A DNA stretch of 40,914 nucleotides, taken from assembly GCA_945864225.1 (NCBI GenBank), contig CAMBAL010000018.1:1-40914 (forward strand). The letters run 5' to 3'. Source of the DNA: an uncultured Blautia sp. Its GTDB lineage: Bacteria; Bacillota; Clostridia; Lachnospirales; Lachnospiraceae. Below the pieces are notes generated by a model. It was not told the DNA's origin. It made no database searches and saw nothing but the letters and a program-made list of their open reading frames with translations. Position numbers and translations under genes: made by a program. Positions 1 to 7,446 of the stretch are shown one piece after another (position 1 is the stretch's first letter; the number at the start of each line of letters is the position of its first letter).

Positions 1-185
<185 letters not shown>

Positions 186-243
186 TTAAAGGTATGAAAA
201 TAATTATTTCTAGACAACGGATGTGTCTAAAATTCCATTTACG

Positions 244-272
244 ATTATAACATAATTTTACAGTTATGTCCA
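244..272 (-). promoter_or_regulatory. Promoter of PFOR gene
   Basis: On the minus strand, TGGACA (267-272) and TATAAT (244-249) are 17 bases apart, with a TG one base before the -10 (extended -10). The rest of 171-487 holds the ribosome site of PFOR, this promoter and the terminator of the upstream regulator gene. Confidence 0.7.
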
Positions 273-420
273 ACCGGATTATCTATTTTTTGTACCTAAT
301 TGCATACAAGCGTGATATTTTTAATAAATCTTAATCAAAAAGGGTGTGTTTTCCCAGTCAGCAGTTGCCTTTTATTCATAGCTGAGGCCTGTACTGTCAG
401 ACATTTCCGTTTTAAAATGC

Positions 421-462
421 AAAAAAAGGAAATCTGCCATATCATTTCAACAGATTTCCTTT
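421..462 (-). terminator. Intrinsic terminator after Rrf2 regulator gene
   Basis: A perfect 12-bp stem (425-436 with 451-462, 14-base loop) is followed on the minus strand by a run of T (complement of 421-427). It ends the regulator transcript before the PFOR promoter. Confidence 0.85.
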
Positions 463-487
463 CCCCTGTCGGTTTCTTTTTATCCTT

Positions 488-901
488 TTACTCATTCTTC
501 ACCAGTTCACCCAGCGGTCTGCGTTTCAGCATTTCGCATAACTCATGCTGTATATCCAAAAGTTCATAATGGACACGGCAGGAAATTCCGTCCTGTCCGT
601 CGCGCATGCAATGGAACTCCGGATCGAGACAGTCTATGATAAACATATCCGAATCAATCGCAGAATAGATGTCAAACAGCGTCAGTTTATCCAGGTCACG
701 ATTCAGGGAATATCCTCCATGCACTCCGCGGTAGCCGCGTACAATTTTCGCTTTCTGAAGTTTTTTTAAAATTTTGTAGGCAAATGGAGCTGTTATACTT
801 TCCTTTTCGCAGATCTCATTGACGCTAAGCCTTCCATTCTCATTTCCAGCCAAAGCGCGGATAACTCTCATTGCGTAATCGCATTCCCTGGTGATAAACA
901 T
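488..901 (-). CDS. Rrf2/IscR-family transcriptional regulator
   Basis: A 137-residue winged-helix DNA-binding protein of the Rrf2 family. The N-terminus (MFITRECDYAMRVIRAL) and the wing motif GGYSL near residue 62 are family hallmarks. Three cysteines at 91, 98 and 108 lie in the loop where IscR and its relatives bind a [2Fe-2S] cluster, so the protein probably senses iron-sulfur or redox state. Length is typical of the family. The ATG at 899-901 has a GAGAGGG ribosome site 7 bases upstream. It lies directly upstream of and in line with the PFOR gene, an iron-sulfur enzyme, but is separated by a terminator. Control of PFOR is a reasonable guess from position only. It could equally regulate Fe-S assembly genes elsewhere. 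Confidence 0.88.
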   Translation of the reverse strand: MFITRECDYAMRVIRALAGNENGRLSVNEICEKESITAPFAYKILKKLQKAKIVRGYRGVHGGYSLNRDLDKLTLFDIYSAIDSDMFIIDCLDPEFHCMRDGQDGISCRVHYELLDIQHELCEMLKRRPLGELVKNE

Positions 902-967
902 GTTGATGCCCTCTCTCTATATACATTCCAAACAAACAGCTACTTTCTCTTTTTCAGGATTAAGGAA

Positions 968-996
968 ATTATACCAATACTTGCCCAAAAATACAA
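968..996 (-). promoter_or_regulatory. Putative promoter of Rrf2 regulator gene
   Basis: Minus-strand TTGTAT (991-996), 17-base spacer and TATAAT (968-973) preceded by TGG. The spacer carries CTTG...CAAG arms (980-983 and 994-997) that could be part of an operator, a weak observation. The remaining part of 902-1162 is very A+T rich with no coding signal. Confidence 0.55.
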
Positions 997-1162
997 GGAT
1001 TCTTCGCGAATATTTTAAGAAAATTCTAAATATTTTCAAAAATTGTATATGTTTGCAGACTAATTCTCGATTATTTTTCTCCAATTATAGTAATTTTTCT
1101 AATTGAACAATTTAGGCGAAAGGACATTTTTTACAGTTATTTAATTTATATTTTTTCTGATT

Positions 1163-1687
1163 TCAGATTTTTTCAATAATTTCACTGCAAATTTCCAAAG
1201 CAGTCTTATTATCTGTGGAAATCACCATATCTGCAGCCTCTTCATATTTCGGAGCTCTTTTCTGCATTAAAGAGGAAATATATTCCACATTCATATTGCC
1301 TTCCAGCAATGGCCGGTCATGAAAACAGTGTACTCTCTCATAAACTGTTTCCGGTTTTGCACTCAGAAGTACAATTTTTCCATGCTTCTTCATTTCCTGT
1401 ACATTGCAGTCTCTCATCGCAGTTCCTCCGCCGCAGGAAACGACAGTATTTTTCTTGGTTCCGAACTGCTTCAGGAGCGACGTTTCCAGATGTCTGAAAT
1501 ATTCCTCTCCATCCTGAGCAAAGATTTCAGAAATCGATTTTCCCTCATTTTTTTCAATCTGTTCGTCCATCTCCATTTTTTCCATTCCGTATTCCCTGCA
1601 AAAGCAGTCTGCAACGGTGCTCTTTCCGCAGCCCATAAATCCGATCAGAAATATATTTCCATTTATTATCTGTTTTTTCTCATTCAT
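1163..1687 (-). CDS. aroK: Shikimate kinase
   Basis: A 174-residue kinase that phosphorylates shikimate at the 3-hydroxyl with ATP, the fifth step of chorismate synthesis. The P-loop GFMGCGKST is at residues 16-24. Further hallmarks are the MDEQIE segment near residue 40 (the substrate-binding Asp is kept, the first Asp of the usual DxD is Glu), EEYFRHLE with the conserved Arg, the GGGTAM motif near residue 87, and the lid-region RPLL. Length is normal for AroK. The ATG has an AGAGGT site upstream and a well-formed promoter at 1769-1797. It is divergently transcribed from the ABC-F gene. No other aromatic-pathway genes are nearby. Confidence 0.93.
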   Translation of the reverse strand: MNEKKQIINGNIFLIGFMGCGKSTVADCFCREYGMEKMEMDEQIEKNEGKSISEIFAQDGEEYFRHLETSLLKQFGTKKNTVVSCGGGTAMRDCNVQEMKKHGKIVLLSAKPETVYERVHCFHDRPLLEGNMNVEYISSLMQKRAPKYEEAADMVISTDNKTALEICSEIIEKI

Positions 1688-1768
1688 CGTTCTGTACCTC
1701 TTCTGTATTTTTCAAGCATGTGGTTACTGTCCATTTCGTTCGCAGCAGCCATTTTTTTGCTTATCGAA

Positions 1769-1797
1769 ATTATAACAATATCCCTCTCCCGTGTAAA
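1769..1797 (-). promoter_or_regulatory. Promoter of aroK
   Basis: Minus-strand TTTACA (1792-1797), 17-base spacer, TATAAT (1769-1774) with an upstream TG. This is close to the consensus for the main sigma factor. Confidence 0.75.
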
Positions 1798-1841
1798 GCG
1801 CACTTTTTTCGGAAAAATCCGTTGGAATTCAAAAATACCTC

Positions 1842-1869
1842 TTGCAAAATCCCTATTTTACGGTACAAT
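1842..1869 (+). promoter_or_regulatory. Putative promoter of ABC-F gene
   Basis: TTGCAA (1842-1847), 16-base spacer and TACAAT (1864-1869). It leaves a leader of about 105 bases before the ATG, containing a small hairpin (1932-1937 with 1947-1952). Leaders of ABC-F genes are sometimes attenuators, but no clear terminator or leader peptide is seen here. Confidence 0.5.
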
Positions 1870-1981
1870 GGAAATCGGCTACAAAAGCAATCGTAGCATT
1901 ATAATAGGAAATAAAGAAACCATAACCGTAGCTGTTCCCTGTCAGAGAACAGTCACTTACAAACAGGAAAAGAGGTACCTT

Positions 1982-3622
1982 ATGATTTCAGCAAATAATA
2001 TCACGCTGCGTGTAGGCAAAAAAGCCTTATTCGAAGACGTTAATATCAAATTTACCGAAGGCAACTGCTATGGTCTGATCGGCGCCAACGGAGCAGGAAA
2101 ATCCACCTTTCTGAAGATCCTTTCCGGACAGCTTGAGCCGACGAAAGGTGATGTAGTCATCACTCCCGGACAGCGGCTTTCCTTCCTGCAGCAGGATCAT
2201 TTTAAATATGATGCTTACCCGGTTTTGGATACCGTAATTATGGGCAACGCAAGACTCTATGAGATTATGAAAGAAAAAGAAGCCATCTATGCCAAAGAAG
2301 ATTTCACAGACGAAGATGGCATCCGTGCCAGCGAACTGGAAGGCGAATTCGCCGAAATGAACGGATGGGAGGCAGAATCCGATGCAGCGACTCTTCTGAA
2401 CGGTCTTGGCATCGAAACAGAATTCCATTATACTCCGATGGCAGACCTTACCGGTAGCCAGAAGGTAAAAGTTCTCCTTGCACAGGCGCTTTTCGGTAAT
2501 CCGGATATCCTTCTTCTCGACGAGCCTACCAACCACCTGGATCTGCCGGCTATTGAATGGCTGGAGGAATTCCTGATCAACTTTGACAACACCGTCATCG
2601 TTGTTTCTCATGACCGTTATTTCTTAAATAAAGTATGTACCCATACTGCGGATATTGACTACGGCAAAATCCAGCTTTATGCCGGAAACTATGATTTCTG
2701 GTTTGAATCCAGTCAGCTCCTCATCAAACAGATGAAAGAAGCCAATAAGAAAAAAGAAGAAAAAATCAAGGAATTGCAGGAATTCATTTCCCGATTCAGC
2801 GCAAATGCTTCCAAATCCAAACAGGCTACTTCCCGTAAGCGTGCCCTGGAAAAAATCCAGCTGGATGAAATGCGTCCTTCCAGCCGCAAATATCCATATA
2901 TTGATTTCCGTCCCAACCGTGAAATCGGAAACGAAGTTCTGATGGTAGAGAATCTTTCCAAAACCATCGATGGCGTAAAAGTTCTTGACAATATCACTTT
3001 TACTCTCGGACATAACGACAAAGTTGCTTTTGTCGGCGCCAACGAGCAGGCTACTACCACATTTTTCAAGATTCTTATGGGAGAAATGGAACCGGACGAA
3101 GGAAATTACAAATGGGGTGTTACAACTTCTCAGGCTTATTTCCCGAAGGACAGTACAAAGGAATTTGATAACGACCTGACAATCACCGACTGGCTGACAC
3201 AGTATTCCGAGATCAAGGATGCAACCTATGTGCGTGGCTTCCTCGGACGTATGCTCTTCCCTGGTGAAGACGGAGTAAAACGTGTGAAGGTGCTTTCCGG
3301 TGGTGAAAAGGTACGCTGCCTTCTTTCCAAAATGATGATCTCCGGTGCAAATATCCTGCTTCTTGATGAGCCTACCAACCATCTGGATATGGAATCCATC
3401 ACTGCACTGAACAATGGTCTGATTAAATTTCCGGGAGTCATCCTTTTCACTTCTCATGACCACCAGTTTGTACAGACAACTGCCAACCGTATTATGGAAA
3501 TCCTTCCGAATGGTACCCTGGTAGACAAAATCACTACTTATGATGAATATCTTGCAAGTGATGAAATGGCCAAGAAACGTCATGTTTATACCATGAACGA
3601 AGAGGACGAGAACGATAACTGA
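1982..3622 (+). CDS. ykpA: ABC-F family ATPase, YkpA/YbiT type
   Basis: A 546-residue protein with two ATP-binding cassettes and no membrane segments, so a ribosome-associated ABC-F factor rather than a transporter. Cassette 1 has Walker A GANGAGKST, a degenerate signature LTGSQ and Walker B LLLDEPTNHLD. A charged linker rich in Lys/Glu joins it to cassette 2, which has a strong LSGGEK signature and LLLDEPTNHLD. The second Walker A reads GANEQATTT and lacks the catalytic lysine; relatives of the YkpA/YbiT subgroup show the same kind of loss, so this is a subgroup trait and not decay. An open frame extends upstream to 1319, but that part overlaps aroK. The ATG at 1982 follows an AGAGG site and starts the canonical MISANNITLRVG. 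A role in translation or antibiotic protection is plausible; none is proven. Confidence 0.92.
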   Translation: MISANNITLRVGKKALFEDVNIKFTEGNCYGLIGANGAGKSTFLKILSGQLEPTKGDVVITPGQRLSFLQQDHFKYDAYPVLDTVIMGNARLYEIMKEKEAIYAKEDFTDEDGIRASELEGEFAEMNGWEAESDAATLLNGLGIETEFHYTPMADLTGSQKVKVLLAQALFGNPDILLLDEPTNHLDLPAIEWLEEFLINFDNTVIVVSHDRYFLNKVCTHTADIDYGKIQLYAGNYDFWFESSQLLIKQMKEANKKKEEKIKELQEFISRFSANASKSKQATSRKRALEKIQLDEMRPSSRKYPYIDFRPNREIGNEVLMVENLSKTIDGVKVLDNITFTLGHNDKVAFVGANEQATTTFFKILMGEMEPDEGNYKWGVTTSQAYFPKDSTKEFDNDLTITDWLTQYSEIKDATYVRGFLGRMLFPGEDGVKRVKVLSGGEKVRCLLSKMMISGANILLLDEPTNHLDMESITALNNGLIKFPGVILFTSHDHQFVQTTANRIMEILPNGTLVDKITTYDEYLASDEMAKKRHVYTMNEEDENDN

Positions 3623-3690
3623 TCTTACAGAAACAGAGGATTCTATCTCTGAGCGGAAATTTCTGTTGACTCAGATATTACGAAAACAAA

Positions 3691-3738
3691 AAAAGGAATA
3701 CAGGGAATGAATGATATCTTCATCCCTGTATTCCTTTT
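3691..3738. terminator. Bidirectional terminator between ABC-F and ybaK genes
   Basis: A perfect 15-bp stem (3691-3705 with 3724-3738). It is flanked by an A-run on the left and T-rich sequence on the right, so it can end both the plus-strand ABC-F transcript and the minus-strand ybaK transcript. Confidence 0.88.
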
Positions 3739-3741
3739 CTC

Positions 3742-3874
3742 ATATCATAGGAAAGTGCTTTGCATTTTCCTATGATATAAGAAAGCCCTTCGGGCAGGAT
3801 CGCACTGCGGCGGAGCGGAAATATATTGCTAAAGCAATCCGCCGCAGGCGGAGAATCCTGCAAAGCAGGATTCT
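3742..3874. repeat. Cluster of inverted repeats (multi-hairpin element)
   Basis: Four stems lie in a row: a 13-bp stem 3742-3754/3766-3778; GCCC-TTC-GGGC at 3785-3795; an 8-bp G+C stem 3807-3814/3838-3845 enclosing a smaller hairpin at 3825-3838; and a 10-bp stem 3852-3861/3865-3874 with an AAA loop. The flanks (about 3775-3785 and 3873-3882) also pair. A similar last hairpin occurs at 23494-23513. It resembles a dispersed intergenic repeat or structured RNA; its identity is not known to me. Confidence 0.6.
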
Positions 3875-3877
3875 TTC

Positions 3878-4354
3878 TTATACTGTGATATCCGCCAGCT
3901 TTCCTCCCGTCACTTTGAGCAATGCATCCAGAGGAACCTTCAAAGTAAGACCAATGCGTCCTCCGCTTACATAAATCTCATCAAAATTTCCTGCAGAACT
4001 GTCAAACACCGTTGGATAGGCTTTCTTCATTCCGATCGGACTGCAGCCTCCCCGTACATAACCGGTAATTTTCAGAATATCTTTTACATGGATCATATCA
4101 ACAGACTTTTCTCCCACTGCTTTTGCCGCCTCTTTTCGATCCACTTCTTTTTCGATAGGGACAACAAACACATAATATCCTCCGCTCTTCCCTTCCATTA
4201 CCAGTGTTTTAAATGATTGCTCATAAGGGGCGCCTGTAAGATCCGCACTGTGGATTCCGTCAATAAACTCATCACATTCATAGGTAAGAGTCTCATATGT
4301 AATTTTTTGTCTGTCCAACATGCGCATTGCATTTGTTTTTGCTTCTTTCGCCAT
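3878..4354 (-). CDS. ybaK: Cys-tRNA(Pro) deacylase, YbaK/EbsC family
   Basis: A 158-residue cytoplasmic editing enzyme of the YbaK family, which hydrolyses cysteine wrongly attached to tRNA(Pro). The start MAKEAKTNAMRMLDRQKI, the KTLVMEG segment with its conserved Lys, and the GYVRGGCSPIG loop are typical of the family. The length is normal. The ATG at 4352-4354 has AGGAGG at 4364-4369. It lies 58 bases after the DUF4203 gene with no clear terminator between, so it may be the last gene of that operon, ended by the strong terminator at 3691-3738. Confidence 0.92.
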   Translation of the reverse strand: MAKEAKTNAMRMLDRQKITYETLTYECDEFIDGIHSADLTGAPYEQSFKTLVMEGKSGGYYVFVVPIEKEVDRKEAAKAVGEKSVDMIHVKDILKITGYVRGGCSPIGMKKAYPTVFDSSAGNFDEIYVSGGRIGLTLKVPLDALLKVTGGKLADITV

Positions 4355-4412
4355 TGTTTCTTTCCTCCTGTACCGAAAATTCTGTCATCTGTGATGGATC
4401 ATTCATTCTGTA

Positions 4413-5165
4413 TCAGAATTTCCCTCGTTTCTTTTTATTGTTATTGCTTATCTCCTCATCCTCATACGATTCCTCATCAAAATCATCCGCTCTGTTATAC
4501 TCGTATTTGGATTTCCTTTCTTCTGCGTATCTGCCATGATCCTCATAGGCAGAATCTTCTTCGTCTTCGTCCTCATCTCTGTGATTCGTCGCAAACTGAA
4601 TGATCAGGCCAAGCACTGCAAAACCGGCACTAAGCGCCAGTGCATACGGAAATTCAGCCAGACCTCCGATTTTGGTAAGAGAATACCCAGCCAAAATTCC
4701 TCCCAGAAGGCTGGTTCCCACAATGATCACTTCTCTGGCAAATCGAACACCAAGCACCCCGATCGCCACTCCGATCAGGATACACAGGAAAAAGATTGCC
4801 GAAGTAGTCGGATGCAGAATATAAACGCTCAGAGTCATACCAATTCCGGCACCAAGAACAAAAATGCCGAACCGGTAGACAAGAAATGCGATAACGCCAA
4901 GAGCAATACCGCCTCCGAGCATTGCCGCAAGATAAATCATGTTGTCTTCGATGCCCATACTCCTTGCCACAAACAGTCCTGCAAGCGCACCTCCCACAAA
5001 TCCGAAAAGCATCACCCAGAATCTCAGCAGCCGGTATCCAAGTACACAATTCATAATCCCAAATATCATCAGGATACCAAATATTCCAATCATCACAGAA
5101 GGAATCGTCTCCATATTACGAAATCGTTCCAATATTTCCATAATTCCTGTCAATACATCTGCCAT
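4413..5165 (-). CDS. DUF4203 (TMEM198-like) membrane protein
   Basis: A 250-residue integral membrane protein. After a short amphipathic N-terminus come about seven hydrophobic, glycine-rich segments between residues 20 and 195, in the pattern of the DUF4203/TMEM198 family. The C-terminal 55 residues are a highly charged cytoplasmic-type tail, first acidic (DEDEDEEDS) and later basic at the very end (NNNKKKRGKF). The function of the family in bacteria is unknown. The ATG has GAGGAGG at 5174-5180, 8 bases upstream. It sits 83 bases after the transglutaminase-like gene and 58 before ybaK, all on the same strand. Confidence 0.8.
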   Translation of the reverse strand: MADVLTGIMEILERFRNMETIPSVMIGIFGILMIFGIMNCVLGYRLLRFWVMLFGFVGGALAGLFVARSMGIEDNMIYLAAMLGGGIALGVIAFLVYRFGIFVLGAGIGMTLSVYILHPTTSAIFFLCILIGVAIGVLGVRFAREVIIVGTSLLGGILAGYSLTKIGGLAEFPYALALSAGFAVLGLIIQFATNHRDEDEDEEDSAYEDHGRYAEERKSKYEYNRADDFDEESYEDEEISNNNKKKRGKF

Positions 5166-5248
5166 ACTCTCTTCCTCCTCATCACTGTTTCATTATCATT
5201 TCGTCAGACAGCAGCATCCTTTTCGTTTTCTGAAAGCATATTCCTGTG

Positions 5249-6487
5249 TCAGAACATAAAATAAAATGTTTTCATATGATCCAGAATCCCATAATGATAT
5301 TCCACCTCATTCATCCCATAAAGGTCCATATAATATCTGGCAACTTCCTGAACACCATTTCCCTGTATCCAGTCAGCATAAGCCAAATCAAAAGCTTCCT
5401 GACTGCTGAATTTAAAACGTACAACAGCTGCACCATAATTCAAGCGCATCTTGCAGTATTCATAAATCGTCTGATAGTCATAGGTGTCAAAGCATCCCTG
5501 ATTCAGGATGTAAAAATTCTTCTCCGTGGCTGTACAGTCCGGAACAGCAAATTCTTCAGAAGGCCAATATGTTATTTCATACTCATCAGGAAAAGGACAA
5601 AGATAATCATAAATCGTCGTCTTATGTTCCGCCATCTGCACTGCGTCTCCTTCCAGGAACTGAGGCTGATCTCCATTCGTCGCATCCACATAGTAATACT
5701 CGCCGTCAATCTGAACGATATTCCACGCATGACCCTCATCACTGCCATCTGCATCCCCATCTACATAAATACAGGGAATTCCAAAACGTTCCAGCAGATA
5801 CTGCAGCGCACCGGCATAACCCGCGCAGACCGCGCTTTTCTTCCAGAATATGCCTGCAATACTCTGATCATCTTCCGACAGCATGTATTCTGTCGAATCA
5901 ATCAGATATGTGTAAACCGTCTTTACGATCTCATAGATATCCGCATTTTCCGGAAGAAGTTCATTCACTTCCTGCCACGCAAGTTCAATCGACTGGTCGA
6001 TTTGTATTATTTCCTCTTCCGTATAGGAATATCCCGGAGAAAACAAACAATAATCACTGCCTTCATAAGTTGTTTTATACACCTGCAGGCGGTTATGAAC
6101 CCAATATAACTCCGGGTGATCCTTCAGAAGCGCATGATAAGCTCTGTCAACTTCTTCATTGTCACAAATAGTGACATAAAACTCCTCCTGCCTTGCACGG
6201 ATACCATCAAGCATTTCTCTATATCCACGCTGTTCCTCCTCCGTCAGCAGTTTAAAATAATACTCCTGATGTCCCTCTTCTGCCTGTATCACTTCCTGCT
6301 CCCGCAGATTCTTTACTTCCGCAGGTTCACTCCCCCAAAATTCCATGGCAGAGCTTAGCCATTCACCGAACCCTGCAGAAGGATTACTCACTTCAGAAAC
6401 GCACGGAATTTCTTTCCACAGCATAATTCCGGATAAAACCATGCAGAAAAGAAGTATCCATTTTATCCATCTATTCTTTTTCTTCAT
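5249..6487 (-). CDS. Exported transglutaminase-like protein
   Basis: A 412-residue protein with a basic N-terminus and one hydrophobic segment (about residues 9-23), so exported or anchored to the membrane. Residues 190-275 form a transglutaminase/protease-like core with the expected triad: Cys221 (AVCAGYAG), His253 (EGHAWN) and Asp268 (YYVDATNG). Such proteins in Firmicutes are cell-surface peptidases or crosslinkers; the substrate is unknown. The open frame begins at a TTG at 6511, but the ATG at 6485-6487 is preferred: it has CAGGAG at 6493-6498 and follows the predicted transcription start near 6517. It heads a likely operon with the DUF4203 gene and ybaK. Confidence 0.85.
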   Translation of the reverse strand: MKKKNRWIKWILLFCMVLSGIMLWKEIPCVSEVSNPSAGFGEWLSSAMEFWGSEPAEVKNLREQEVIQAEEGHQEYYFKLLTEEEQRGYREMLDGIRARQEEFYVTICDNEEVDRAYHALLKDHPELYWVHNRLQVYKTTYEGSDYCLFSPGYSYTEEEIIQIDQSIELAWQEVNELLPENADIYEIVKTVYTYLIDSTEYMLSEDDQSIAGIFWKKSAVCAGYAGALQYLLERFGIPCIYVDGDADGSDEGHAWNIVQIDGEYYYVDATNGDQPQFLEGDAVQMAEHKTTIYDYLCPFPDEYEITYWPSEEFAVPDCTATEKNFYILNQGCFDTYDYQTIYEYCKMRLNYGAAVVRFKFSSQEAFDLAYADWIQGNGVQEVARYYMDLYGMNEVEYHYGILDHMKTFYFMF

Positions 6488-6523
6488 CTGTACTCCTGTT
6501 CCTGTATCCAATCGATATGAGAC

Positions 6524-6553
6524 ATTATATATGATTCACCCTCTGTTTGTAAA
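6524..6553 (-). promoter_or_regulatory. Promoter of transglutaminase-like gene
   Basis: Minus-strand TTTACA (6548-6553), 18-base spacer, TATAAT (6524-6529). Confidence 0.7.
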
Positions 6554-6623
6554 TCGAATCCTCAATAATCAAAGGAAATGATTGCTATTTTTCTTCAAAC
6601 GCGTTAAACTGTTAAAGACTGTA

Positions 6624-6642
6624 TGGTCAGTCTGTTTGACCA
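6624..6642 (+). promoter_or_regulatory. Inverted repeat upstream of pduL, possible operator
   Basis: TGGTCA (6624-6629) and TGACCA (6637-6642) form a 6-7-6 inverted repeat. The right arm overlaps a TTGACC that could be a -35 element, but no good -10 follows, so the promoter itself is not resolved. Confidence 0.3.
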
Positions 6643-6697
6643 GATTATTCCGGTACCATGTACCCTGATCGCATCTTATCCTTTCGGGAGGTTTATT

Positions 6698-7336
6698 ATG
6701 AGTGTAAAAATTCCAATTGAAACATCTGCAAGACATATTCATGTCTCCAGAGAAGATTTTGAAAAACTGTTCGGGGAAGGAGCAGAGCTTCATTATACAA
6801 AAGAGCTCAGCCAGCCCGGCCAATACCTTTGTAAAGAACGCCTGACGGTCCAGGGGCCATCCGGCAAGTTTGAAAACATGGCGATTCTGGGACCTTTTCG
6901 TAAAGAAACACAGGTAGAAGTGTCTCTTACTGATACCCGGAAGCTCGGTCTTCCCGGTATTATCCGTCAGTCCGGAGATACAGAAGGTACTCCCGGCTGT
7001 ACGCTGATCGGTCCGGGAGGTTCTCTTGAAATCCCCAAAGGTGTGATCGTTGCCAAACGCCACATCCACATGACTCCGGAGGATGCGTGGTCCTTACGCG
7101 TCCGTGACAATGATGAAGTTTTTGTCCTTACAAAAAGTTATGGACGTGCTCTGATCTATGCAGATGTTGTGGTACGTGTCAACCAGAATTTCCATTTGGC
7201 TATGCACGTTGATACAGACGAAGCAAACGCATTTTCCAGTGATGCAGAACCTTACGGTGTCATTGTCAGACTTTTTGATGATAATTACAATACGGACAAA
7301 TGGATTGAAGAAGTACTTTCCGGAATTCATCGCTGA
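6698..7336 (+). CDS. pduL: Phosphate propanoyl/acetyltransferase, PduL family
   Basis: A 212-residue enzyme that swaps phosphate and CoA on acyl groups (acyl-CoA + Pi to acyl-phosphate + CoA). The two half-domains each carry the metal-binding HIH motif: His13/His15 (ARHIHVS) and His122/His124 (KRHIHMT), with a further His170 in AMHVDTDEANA. The length matches PduL without the microcompartment targeting extension. No shell-protein or diol-dehydratase genes are nearby, so it probably works as a housekeeping phosphotransacetylase, feeding acetyl-CoA made by enzymes such as PFOR into ATP formation. The ATG at 6698 has GGGAGG at 6686-6691; the upstream 25 codons of open frame lack a ribosome site. 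Confidence 0.9.
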   Translation: MSVKIPIETSARHIHVSREDFEKLFGEGAELHYTKELSQPGQYLCKERLTVQGPSGKFENMAILGPFRKETQVEVSLTDTRKLGLPGIIRQSGDTEGTPGCTLIGPGGSLEIPKGVIVAKRHIHMTPEDAWSLRVRDNDEVFVLTKSYGRALIYADVVVRVNQNFHLAMHVDTDEANAFSSDAEPYGVIVRLFDDNYNTDKWIEEVLSGIHR

Positions 7337-7402
7337 CACTTCTTTTTCTTTTACCAGAGCAATTTGCAAACACGCTCTGGAATCATCGTTCTATTTGTGC
7401 AA

Positions 7403-7439
7403 AAAACCATGCTGATTCTCAACGCACCAGCATGGTTTT
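7403..7439. terminator. Bidirectional terminator between convergent genes
   Basis: A perfect 12-bp stem (7403-7414 with 7428-7439), with A-rich and T-rich flanks, between the ends of pduL and the NlpC/P60 gene. A second, shorter stem (CCAGAGC with GCTCTGG, about 7357-7378) lies just before it. Confidence 0.88.
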
Positions 7440-7446
7440 CCTTTTC

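Noticed and set aside
1319-1981. Upstream extension of the ABC-F frame by 221 codons
   Set aside because: It overlaps aroK on the other strand, contains no family similarity, and the ATG at 1982 has a ribosome site and the canonical protein start.
2624-3583. A 319-codon minus-strand frame inside the ABC-F gene (and a 194-codon one at 2027-2611)
   Set aside because: Complement of a well-conserved ATPase gene, rich in Phe and Cys as expected for a shadow frame.
1982-3622. Loss of the second Walker A lysine in the ABC-F protein as a sign of decay
   Set aside because: The same degenerate site is a trait of the YkpA/YbiT subgroup, and the rest of the cassette is intact.
4536-5264. A 242-codon plus-strand frame
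   Set aside because: Antisense to the DUF4203 gene, Ser/His/Lys rich, no ribosome site.
6698-7336. PduL as a sign of a bacterial microcompartment locus
   Set aside because: No shell proteins, diol dehydratase or targeting extension are present nearby; stand-alone PduL is common in this group.
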